This document shows, in pieces, positions 6,569 to 11,924 of a DNA stretch of 11,924 bases; position 1 is the stretch's first letter, and every line of letters begins with the position of its first letter. The position numbers and the translations under genes were made by a program. The notes below the pieces were generated by a model. The model had not been told where the DNA came from, did not search any database, and saw nothing but the letters and a program-made list of their open reading frames with translations. Source of the stretch: JBBSGD01 sp038254435 (GTDB taxonomy: Bacteria > Actinomycetota > CADDZG01 > WHSQ01); contig JBBSGD010000053.1 of the NCBI GenBank assembly GCA_038254435.1, forward strand, positions 1 to 11,924, written 5' to 3'.

Positions 6569-6901
6569 TTATCCAGCCTCTGGCCCCGGGTCCGAAAGGG
6601 CTTCCATCATCAAGATGCTCTCCGCCACCTCATAGCGATCCTTGGAAACCATCGTGACCCCAGTTGCAGCGATGGTGCTGGCCCGGCTCTGCTCCGCCGC
6701 CTGGTCCGTTGCGAGTGCGGCCTCTTCGCTCTCCCACATCGTGAACGTGAGGGCCTTGCCTCCTTCTCGATCGATCAGGAAATAGGCGCCCCTGTTGCCC
6801 GGTCGCTGTTGAACAAACGGCTTGACTTTTTCCTGGACGGCCCTCACCCACGCCTCGAGCTGCTCATGGGTACCGGACCAGGTGGATGTCCTGACAAACA
6901 C
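6569..6901 (-). CDS. Antibiotic-biosynthesis-monooxygenase (ABM)-like small protein
   Basis: The product is a 110-residue protein of the dimeric alpha-beta barrel type. Visible elements are the opening strand FVRTSTWSGTHEQLEAWV, the mid segment QQRPGNRGAYFLIDREGGKA and LTFTMWESEEAALATDQAA, the typical 'W.S..A......' helix. ABM-like proteins include quinol monooxygenases and heme-degrading enzymes, but many have no assigned activity and this one has no diagnostic catalytic residue that I can name. The start is GTG at 6901, supported by GGAGAAGG just upstream. It is the first gene of a two-gene operon with the LuxR regulator. A 14-bp palindrome lies 63 bases upstream. Confidence 0.75.
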   Translation of the reverse strand: MFVRTSTWSGTHEQLEAWVRAVQEKVKPFVQQRPGNRGAYFLIDREGGKALTFTMWESEEAALATDQAAEQSRASTIAATGVTMVSKDRYEVAESILMMEALSDPGPEAG

Positions 6902-6963
6902 GCCTTCTCCTTCCTCCGACGAGCCAAGACGTCAGACTCGCAGTCCGCAAGAGTCGTTGCCAT

Positions 6964-6977
6964 CCCAGATTTCTGGG
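6964..6977. promoter_or_regulatory. Palindrome upstream of the ABM-LuxR operon
   Basis: CCCAGA and TCTGGG are perfect 6-bp arms around TT, about 63 bases upstream of the GTG at 6901. It is the best operator candidate for the LuxR-type regulator encoded in the same operon. A second weaker dyad (GACTC ... GAGTC) lies between it and the start. It could also belong to the end of the neighbouring pseudogene. Confidence 0.35.
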
Positions 6978-6980
6978 TAG

Positions 6981-7665
6981 TTACCGTGGGCTGCGTTGGT
7001 CGTCCGAGGCTGAGCTGAGCTCACACGCCCTGCCATCGGCTGCCTCGGCATCGGCTTTCGCGTACACCGAATGCACGCGCAAGACACCCGCCTGTCGGTC
7101 GAACAGCGGGTCGATCCGCCCGATTAGTCGATCGCCGCGAAGAATTGGCAGCACGAAGTATCCAAACTCTCGTTTCGCCTTCGGCACATAGATCTCGAGG
7201 CGGAAGCGGAACCCGAAGAGCTGCTCGACGTGGGCGCGATCCGCGATCAGGTCGTCGAACGGCGAGAGCAGCACCGTCCTGGGACGGAAGGATCTGTCCA
7301 GCAGGTCGCGGTGCACGAACCACTCGCCGCGGAGTCCCTCGATCTCGGCCGGCACCGCAATTCCCTCCCGCACGAGCTCCTTGAGCATGCCTTCCCATCC
7401 AGGAGGTCGGCCGTCGCAAACCCGAACTGATTTACCTCGCGACGCCGCGCGCACGGAGCTGACGCTCCAGGATCCGTCTCGCGATCTCGCGCGGCATCCG
7501 CCGCGGCTCCGCGAGGGGCAGGCCGCGGTCCGCCAAATCCCAGATCCGCTGTTGTCCATCGCGCCCGACGATCATGACCTCGCCCTTGAACCACAGTCTG
7601 TCGAGCATCTGGGCGCGTTCCTTGCCCAGCTTGACTCAGTCCCGACGTTCCAGCCGCCCGTTCGC
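6981..7665 (-). pseudogene. AlkZ/YcaQ-like winged-helix DNA-repair protein (COG3214), multiply frameshifted
   Basis: Homology runs through three frames. First piece (about 7650-7432): ERAQMLDRLWFKGEVMIVG, RDGQQRIWDLADRGLPLAEP and RRMPREIARRILERQLRARG, ending at TAA (7434-7432). Second (7433-7395): VNQFGFATADLLDG. Third (7396 to 6981): WEGMLKELVREGIAVP, EWFVHRDLLDRSFRPRTVLL, SPFDDLIADRAHVEQLFGF, RFRLEIYVPKAKREFGYFV and GDRLIGRIDPLFDRQAGVLR. The 'LSPFD.L..DR.....LFGF.Y..E.Y.P..KR.YGY..LP.L.GD.L.GR.D' block is the unmistakable core of the winged-helix DNA-glycosylase-like family whose studied members unhook DNA crosslinks or excise bulky alkyl adducts. A lost G in a GGG run explains the first break, a short deletion the second. 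The N-terminal third (7665-7790) is no longer recognisable, so the damage exceeds simple indels. Confidence 0.75.
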
Positions 7666-7855
7666 CACGCGAGGACCGACCGATCCTCCAGCTCCCTCGC
7701 GCGGAGTGGTCCACGCCGTCGAAGCTCGCGAAGAACGTACCGGCAGATCGATCGAGCGCGGCTTCGGAGCGCATAGCCGTTGCCCCATGACCCGCAGGCC
7801 GGCGGGCTTGCTGCCGCGACAGATGAGCTTGGCTCTCACGCAGCCGGGAACCCGC

Positions 7856-8269
7856 CTACTCGCTCGCGTAGGGGTCGTACGTGCCGAAGGACCAGAGGTT
7901 GCCCTCCAGGTCGCGCGCACTGTACTCACGCGATCCGTAGTCCTGATCGGTCAGCTCCCTTACGATCTGCGCCCCGCCGGCCGCCGCCCGATCGTAGTGC
8001 GCGTCCGGGTCGTCAACGACGACGTAGATGCCCTGGGGGGAAGCAAGCGGGTCGGGCGCCTTGCCCCCCATCCAGCCGGCGTCCCCGTGCTGGCCGAACA
8101 TGATCATGCCCGTGCCGAGCCGCAGCTCGGCGTGCTGGATCGCCCCGTCCTTGCCGTGATAGACGGCCTTCTCCTCGAAGCCGAACACTCGAACAAGCCA
8201 CTCGAGCGCAGCCGAGGCGTCTTTGTAGCGAAGCGTCGGGAAAATGCACGGGTGGGTCGTTTCGCTCAT
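7856..8269 (-). CDS. VOC-family (glyoxalase/bleomycin-resistance-like) protein
   Basis: The product has 137 residues. The opening CIFPTLRYKDASAALEWLVR and VFGFEEKAVYHGKDG form the first beta-alpha-beta-beta-beta unit; HAELRLGTGMIMFGQHGDAG follows; the second unit has GIYVVVDDPDAHYDRAAAGG and ARDLEGNLWSFGTYDPY. This is the standard vicinal-oxygen-chelate domain, with H/E residues in metal-ligand positions but no marker that fixes the reaction; family members include glyoxalases, dioxygenases and drug-binding resistance proteins. I chose ATG 8269 over an open frame extending to 8419 because homology starts there and a GAGGTGAG-like site precedes it. The gene is divergent from the HTH-MNT gene. 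A weak TGTGG/CCACA dyad (8287-8304) lies just upstream. Confidence 0.85.
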   Translation of the reverse strand: MSETTHPCIFPTLRYKDASAALEWLVRVFGFEEKAVYHGKDGAIQHAELRLGTGMIMFGQHGDAGWMGGKAPDPLASPQGIYVVVDDPDAHYDRAAAGGAQIVRELTDQDYGSREYSARDLEGNLWSFGTYDPYASE

Positions 8270-8459
8270 CTCAACTCTCACCTCTCTGTGGTGGCCATGC
8301 CACATCCTGTTCGTGCAGTCTTCTGCGAAAGCACGGTCACACGAGGCTACTCGGCCGGCGAGAGCGTGTGTTGGAAACCGATCTGCCCTTTGAACCTTCG
8401 CGATTAGGTGCCTCTTCATTCCTCGATCGGCTTTGCTGGTCTGTTCGAACCTTTGCTTC

Positions 8460-8479
8460 TATATCCCTTCGGATATACT
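8460..8479 (+). promoter_or_regulatory. Operator-like hairpin overlapping the type VII module promoter
   Basis: TATATCC (8460-8466) and GGATATA (8471-8477) are perfect 7-bp arms around CTTC. The right arm runs into TATACT (8474-8479), a good -10 box ten bases before the ATG at 8489; TATATC in the left arm is an alternative. A second short dyad, ACTCGGAGT (8477-8485), is adjacent. Binding of the XRE-type domain of the gene product here would block the promoter, giving autorepression. Confidence 0.55.
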
Positions 8480-8488
8480 CGGAGTTAT

Positions 8489-8989
8489 ATGAGCGTGGCA
8501 GCAAGACTCATAAGGGAAGCTCGACAAGCCGCCGGGCTGACTCAGCAGGAGCTTGCCCGTCGATCCCGCACATCGCAGTCCGCCGTCGCCGCATACGAGT
8601 TGGCCAGCAAGATTCCCACGGCCGACACTCTGGACCGGGTTCTTCGCGCGGCTGGGGTCAGGATCGGAACGCTGCCACTGCCGCCGAGGGGTCACCGCAG
8701 CCCGGTTCTCCTCCAACTTCTCCGCGATCGCAGTAACGAGATCGCTCAAGTAGCAGCCAGCAACGGCGCGACGAATGTCCGCGTCTTTGGCTCGGTGGCG
8801 CGGGGCGAGGAGCGTCCGGGGTCGGACGTGGATTTGCTCGTCGACATGGACCCGGGATGTTCTCTGCTTGAACAAGTACGACTCCGCCGTGCCCTGACCG
8901 AGTTGCTGGGTGTGGAGGTCGATGTCGTGACCTCTGGTGGGTTACTCGACACAGACGCCGCCGTTCTCAGTGAGGCGATTCCTGTTTGA
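8489..8989 (+). CDS. XRE-type HTH fused to MNT nucleotidyltransferase (MntA-like antitoxin)
   Basis: The product has 166 residues and two domains. Residues 4-58 are a helix-turn-helix of the Cro/C1 type: AARLIREARQAAGLTQQELA, RRSRTSQSAVAAYE and IPTADTLDRVLRAAG. Residues 76-150 are a minimal nucleotidyltransferase: VRVFGSVARGEERPGSDVDL with the GS motif at 101-102 and metal ligands D113 and D115, plus the third acid D145 in VEVDVVTSGG. All three acids are present, so catalysis looks intact. In the type VII HepT/MntA systems studied, MNT proteins transfer AMP from ATP to a tyrosine of the HEPN toxin and so silence it. ATG 8489 was chosen over the longer frame from 8408 because the domain starts there; GGAG lies four bases upstream. 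Its TGA overlaps the toxin's ATG by one base (TGATG). Confidence 0.9.
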   Translation: MSVAARLIREARQAAGLTQQELARRSRTSQSAVAAYELASKIPTADTLDRVLRAAGVRIGTLPLPPRGHRSPVLLQLLRDRSNEIAQVAASNGATNVRVFGSVARGEERPGSDVDLLVDMDPGCSLLEQVRLRRALTELLGVEVDVVTSGGLLDTDAAVLSEAIPV

Positions 8990-9348
8990 TGGCGCCCCAG
9001 AAGAGGCGCCGGCCTTTGGATGCCGTCATTGAGGACTTGGAACATGCAGGCAGGGCCGCGGCTGAACTGATCGACCGCGGGAGGACTGCCTGGGACAACG
9101 ACATCTTGCTCAGATTGGCGGGAGAGGCGGTGATAGGACGCATCGCCGACGCGGCCAATCGACTGCCCGAGGAGGTCAAGGATTCGATCCCCGACGTGCC
9201 GTGGGAGGACATCCGCGATATCCGGATTCTTGTCGATCACATCTACCACCGCATCGACTACGACGCCCTGTGGGAAACGCTTCGCAAGGACGTGCCCCAC
9301 CTACTCAAACAGTTAAGAGAGTGGGCGCGTCACCATCCTCCTGGATAA
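8989..9348 (+). CDS. HEPN-domain toxin (HepT-like, DUF86)
   Basis: The product is a 119-residue, all-helical HEPN protein. The RNase motif is visible at residues 79-86, RILVDHIY: R79, four residues, H84, one residue, Y86, fitting R-x4-H-x-Y. The Tyr is the position that MNT partners modify with AMP. The usual Asn after the Arg is Ile here. Other family stretches are DNDILLRLAGEAVIGRIADA and IDYDALWETLRKDVPHLLKQ. HepT toxins cleave RNA (tRNA in the cases studied) as dimers. The start is the ATG at 8989, sharing the A of the antitoxin's TGA; a GAGGCG site lies upstream. Antitoxin-first order with translational coupling fits a module in which the antitoxin must be made first. The gene ends with TAA just six bases before the converging cupin gene. 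Confidence 0.88.
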   Translation: MAPQKRRRPLDAVIEDLEHAGRAAAELIDRGRTAWDNDILLRLAGEAVIGRIADAANRLPEEVKDSIPDVPWEDIRDIRILVDHIYHRIDYDALWETLRKDVPHLLKQLREWARHHPPG

Positions 9349-9353
9349 GCAGC

Positions 9354-9752
9354 TCAGAGACTGTCGAGGTTCTCGACTACAGCCTCCTGTGTGCTACGAG
9401 CCACCACGACCACTGCTTCCTCGTGTTGGGAAGGGTTCTCTTCGATATGAGCCATGTAGGGCGGCACGAACACATAGTCGCCGGGTGAGGTTTCGATCCT
9501 CTCCTCCTCCCCCTCCTCATCCTTGTAGACGAACCTGGGCCGCCCAGAGACGACGTAGATGCCCGTCTCTGAATGACCGTGATGGTGAGGACCTGAGGAA
9601 ATCCCCGGCGCGACGTGCGTCTGCCCCATGAAGATGGCTTGCGCACCAACGGTCTGCGCCGAGATGGCTGCAACCCTGTGCATGCCCGGCGTCTGGCCGG
9701 TAGTGCTCGTCCCCGATCCGCCGGGCACATGATGCAGCTTGCTATTCTCCAC
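9354..9752 (-). CDS. Cupin-domain protein with His-rich metal site
   Basis: The product is a 132-residue single-domain cupin. Motif 1 (GPHHHGHSETGIYVVSG) supplies H56, H58 and E62, with H57 and H60 also nearby; motif 2 (GDYVFVPPYMAHIEENP) supplies H102. The remainder is an acidic strand (DEEGEEERIETSPG) typical of small cupins. No activity can be assigned. The GTG at 9752 follows a very good GGGGAGG ribosome binding site with 6-base spacing. It lies immediately downstream of the truncated ABC ATPase in the same direction. No similarity closer than family level is seen to the other cupin at 2603. The convergent HEPN toxin ends six bases away. Confidence 0.83.
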   Translation of the reverse strand: MENSKLHHVPGGSGTSTTGQTPGMHRVAAISAQTVGAQAIFMGQTHVAPGISSGPHHHGHSETGIYVVSGRPRFVYKDEEGEEERIETSPGDYVFVPPYMAHIEENPSQHEEAVVVVARSTQEAVVENLDSL

Positions 9753-9811
9753 GTAATACCTCCCCGATCGTTTCAGATCTCACCTATAAACCTCACCTCG
9801 GGACGCCACAT

Positions 9812-9840
9812 TGACGACGACTACGAGAAGATCGTCGTCA
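9812..9840. repeat. 9-bp inverted repeat at the ATPase truncation point
   Basis: TGACGACGA (9812-9820) and TCGTCGTCA (9832-9840) are perfect complements around an 11-base loop. The last codon that matches the ABC ATPase family ends at about 9844, four bases beyond the repeat, and the premature TAG (9821-9823, minus) is in the loop. It may be a breakpoint scar or act as a terminator; no T-run is seen. Confidence 0.5.
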
Positions 9841-10330
9841 TGGCCGGCTCGTCGAGGAACAGGACGTCTGGCTCTGCTACGAGCGCCGCGGCAAGGTCGA
9901 GGCGACGGCGCATGCCCCCCGAGTAAGTCTTTGCCGGCCGAGCGCCCGCATCCGAAAGTTCGAACCGTTCCAGTAGCTCGCGCGCGCGAGCACGAGACTT
10001 CTCTCGGCCCAAGTGGTACAGACAGCCCACCATCTCGAGGTTCTCGTAGCCCGTCAGATGTTCGTCGACGGCCGCGGTCTGTCCGGACAGACCGATGCGC
10101 TCCCGCACCTTGTCGGGTTCGGCGACGACGTCCAGGCCCGCCACCTCGGCTGCCCCACCGTCCGGCTCCAACAGCGTGGTCAGGATACGAACGGCCGTGG
10201 TCTTGCCGGCTCCGTTTGGTCCGAGCAGCCCGAGCACCGTTCCCTTTGGGACGGCGAGGTCGAGTCCGTCGAGCGCTGTCACCTTGCCGTAACGTTTGAC
10301 TAGCCCCGACGTCCGGATGATGTCGGTCAC
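9821..10330 (-). pseudogene. DrrA-type ABC transporter ATPase, truncated after Walker B
   Basis: The frame encodes 169 residues of a protein normally about 310-330 long. Present are Walker A GPNGAGKTT (37-45), Q-loop glutamine (Q84), signature YSGGM (136-140) and Walker B LFLDEP (157-162). The text then stops matching: the expected 'TTGLDP' D-loop is replaced by AMTTIFS and a stop. The switch histidine and whole C-terminal domain are gone, as is any DrrB-like permease, so ATP hydrolysis and export are not possible as annotated. Members of this family pump daunorubicin-like drugs, lipids or other substrates. GTG start at 10330 after AGGGGGA. The remaining part is well preserved, so the truncation may be recent. 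Break coincides with an inverted repeat. Confidence 0.8.
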
Positions 10331-10469
10331 CGCGTCCCCCTTCTGGATTGGTTCTAGTGTGGCTCTCCGATGGTAAGACCGCGCGCAGACCCACTACTCA
10401 TCGGTGGCACGAGGCGCCGCATGACTGGAACCGACGTTACGCCCCCTTCACGCTCGATAACGACGAACG

Positions 10470-11441
10470 CTAGAAGTCACCCCGCGGCACAGGCTCGCTA
10501 CGCTCGGCTATGTCGATAGACAGCAAGCGCTCGCTCTCGTCGTGGTCGACCTGAAGCGTGGTGTGCTCGATATCAAACCTCTGACGGAGAAGGTCCTCGA
10601 GCGCGAGGCGGGTCGCGTGACAGTCGTCGTGCAGGTGCACGAGAACGTGCGCCGACAGAGCCGCGAAGCCCGAGGTCACCTCCCACAAGTGAAAGTCGTG
10701 CACATTGGCCACCGCGTCGTGCGACAGCATGGCGCTCACGATCTTCTGAGGCTCGACTCCCTCGGGGGCCGTCTCGAGGAAGATACGTCCCGACGCCTTG
10801 ACCAGGGCCCACCCAGCCCTGTACATGAGCCCCGCGACGATCAGCGACGCGATCGCATCGGCTCTTAGGAAGCCCGTGGTGAGAATGACCACTCCGGCGA
10901 TCGCGGTGCCGATGAATGCGTACAGGTCGGTGAGGATGTGCTGGAAGGACCCCTCGACGTTGAGGCTTTGGCGGTTCGCTTTCGAGACTTGGTGGGCCGC
11001 GGCAAGGTTCACCGCTATCCCCGCAAGGGCGACGGCAAGAACGGCCGCGCCCTCGACCTGTGGCGGCGAGATGAGCCGGCGGACAGCCTCAAAGGTGATC
11101 ACGAGCGCGATCAGAAGAAGGGTGATTCCGTTCACCTGGGCCGCGAGGATCTCGGTGCGCTTGAGCCCAAACGTCATCGCCCCTGTCGGAGGTCTTCTCG
11201 CCCAGCGCATTGCCATTAGCGAGAGTCCCAGCGCCCCCGCATCCGTGAGCATGTGCCCGGCATCGGACAACAACGCCAACGACGAGGCGAGCACGCCAAC
11301 GACGACCTCGGCCACCATGAACACCACGATCAGCCCGAGCGCGAGGGCGAGGCGACGCCGGTCGGCATCAGGGGCTAGGGCATGGGAGTGACCTGCGGGC
11401 TCGCCATGGCCATGCTTGTGTCGCTGGGTGAAAGGGGTCAC
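10470..11441 (-). CDS. Cation diffusion facilitator (CDF) zinc-type exporter
   Basis: The product has 323 residues, a normal CDF length. The N-terminus is His-rich (H8, H10, H12, H18, H20). Six hydrophobic membrane segments follow, with the Zn-type ligand sets SDAGHMLTD (H63, D67) in TM2 and FQHILTD (H168, D172) in TM5; two His-x3-Asp sets point to zinc, perhaps cobalt or cadmium, exported against protons. The cytoplasmic domain (about 215-323) has VHDFHLWEVTSG and His residues at 265, 269, 271 and 275. I chose GTG 11441, one base after the upstream gene's TGA (TGATGTG); the same frame is open to 11678, but that part is antisense-like and lacks the CDF pattern. It forms an operon with the upstream transporter. 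Confidence 0.88.
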   Translation of the reverse strand: MTPFTQRHKHGHGEPAGHSHALAPDADRRRLALALGLIVVFMVAEVVVGVLASSLALLSDAGHMLTDAGALGLSLMAMRWARRPPTGAMTFGLKRTEILAAQVNGITLLLIALVITFEAVRRLISPPQVEGAAVLAVALAGIAVNLAAAHQVSKANRQSLNVEGSFQHILTDLYAFIGTAIAGVVILTTGFLRADAIASLIVAGLMYRAGWALVKASGRIFLETAPEGVEPQKIVSAMLSHDAVANVHDFHLWEVTSGFAALSAHVLVHLHDDCHATRLALEDLLRQRFDIEHTTLQVDHDESERLLSIDIAERSEPVPRGDF

Positions 11442-11442
11442 A

Positions 11443-11924
11443 TCAGCACTCGTTACAGCAGCTTTCGCCGTGCCAGCCTTCGATCCCTTCACGAACAGCA
11501 ACGACCGCGATGCCAAGAGCTGTCGCCGGATCTGCCCACCACCATCCGAGCAGCGCGTTGGCTCCGAGGCCGACCAAGAGTGCGACAGAGAGGTAGGCGC
11601 ACACCATGTTCTGCGTGCCCTCGCTCTCGGTGGCACGCGACCCAAGCTTGCGCCCGAGGCGACGCTTGGCTGCGGCAAGAAGCGGCATAGTAGGGGCGGT
11701 CACAGCGGCAAGTCCGATCCCGACCCAGCTCGCCTCAGGATGCCCCGCGCCCAGCAACGTGCGGATGGCTTCGACGGCGATGTAGCCGGCAAGCACGAAG
11801 AAGGACGCGGCGATCAGCTGCTGCGCGCGTCGCTCGGCGGCTTCGGAATCCGAGCGCCGGAGCGCAAAACGCCAGATGACAACGAATCCTGCGAGAGACT
11901 CGATCAACGAGTCGAAGCCGAAGC
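11443..11924 (-). CDS. Cation transporter-like membrane protein (3' part; continues past window edge)
   Basis: The frame enters from the right edge without its start. The visible 159 residues contain at least five hydrophobic segments and 'FGFDSLIESLAGFVVIWRFA', 'IAASFFVLAGYIAVEAIRTL', MPLLAAAKRRLGRKLGSRA and 'VALLVGLGANALLGWWWADP', ending AVREGIEGWHGESCCNEC. This is a known layout for short cation-transporter (CDF-superfamily-like) proteins of actinobacteria, about 200 residues without the cytoplasmic CDF domain. The 'GFDSLIES' segment corresponds to the conserved D-x3-E of TM2, while a GWWWADPxxAL segment is TM5-like. The Cys-rich end (CCNEC) may bind metal. The stop TGA is immediately followed by the CDF start, so both proteins are made from one message. 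Confidence 0.75.
   Translation of the reverse strand, partial: FGFDSLIESLAGFVVIWRFALRRSDSEAAERRAQQLIAASFFVLAGYIAVEAIRTLLGAGHPEASWVGIGLAAVTAPTMPLLAAAKRRLGRKLGSRATESEGTQNMVCAYLSVALLVGLGANALLGWWWADPATALGIAVVAVREGIEGWHGESCCNEC

Noticed and set aside
8287..8304. TGTGG/CCACA dyad before the VOC gene
   Set aside because: Only 5-bp arms; likely chance in GC-rich DNA, mentioned in the gene entry but not called as an operator.
1..11924. CRISPR array, rRNA or insertion sequence with terminal repeats
   Set aside because: No regularly spaced direct repeats, no rRNA-like stretch and no transposase with flanking inverted repeats were found.

Overview
The window is GC-rich (roughly low-to-mid 60s percent by eye) and its gene families (DrrA-type ATPase, actinobacterial-style LuxR regulator, AlkZ-like winged-helix protein, YdeI/OmdA, EthD, HTH-MNT/HEPN pair) suggest a soil actinomycete, possibly a Thermoleophilia-like lineage. 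That placement is an inference from protein style only. The window reads as an accessory stretch: intact small genes and two toxin-antitoxin modules sit between broken or truncated genes.

Left part (1-2600) is mostly decayed. It holds the tail of a serine recombinase (minus), a RibD_C/dihydrofolate-reductase-like gene with one in-frame TGA, a winged-helix/nucleotidyltransferase gene with two frameshifts behind an elaborate dyad, and a YdeI/OmpD-associated gene with two frame changes and its middle missing. At 2603-3769 an intact cupin gene is divergent from a TetR-family regulator, with an 18-bp near-perfect palindrome in the short gap that looks like the operator.

The middle (3885-5351) has an EthD-fold protein, the converging C-terminal scrap of a carboxymuconolactone-decarboxylase/AhpD protein, the orphan C-terminal part of a Fic-family protein, and a complete ribbon-helix-helix/MazF-like toxin-antitoxin pair whose antitoxin is preceded by a 17-bp palindrome. 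On the minus strand at 5441-6901 an ABM-like small protein and a long LuxR-type regulator form a tight operon.

From 6981 to 9348 come a frameshifted AlkZ/YcaQ-like gene, an intact VOC-family gene, and divergent from it an HTH-MNT antitoxin/HEPN toxin pair (type VII, HepT/MntA-like) that retains the visible catalytic motifs and has a self-operator-like palindrome over its promoter. The right part (9354-11924, all minus) holds a second cupin, an ABC ATPase cut off directly after Walker B at a 9-bp inverted repeat, a zinc-type CDF exporter, and the end of a second integral-membrane cation transporter just upstream in the same operon.

The most notable features are the type VII module with a DNA-binding domain fused to the antitoxin, a second, decayed HTH-MNT gene 7 kb away, and about eight damaged genes in 12 kb. 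Some damage (frameshifts, stop) could be assembly error; the truncations could not be explained by single-base errors.
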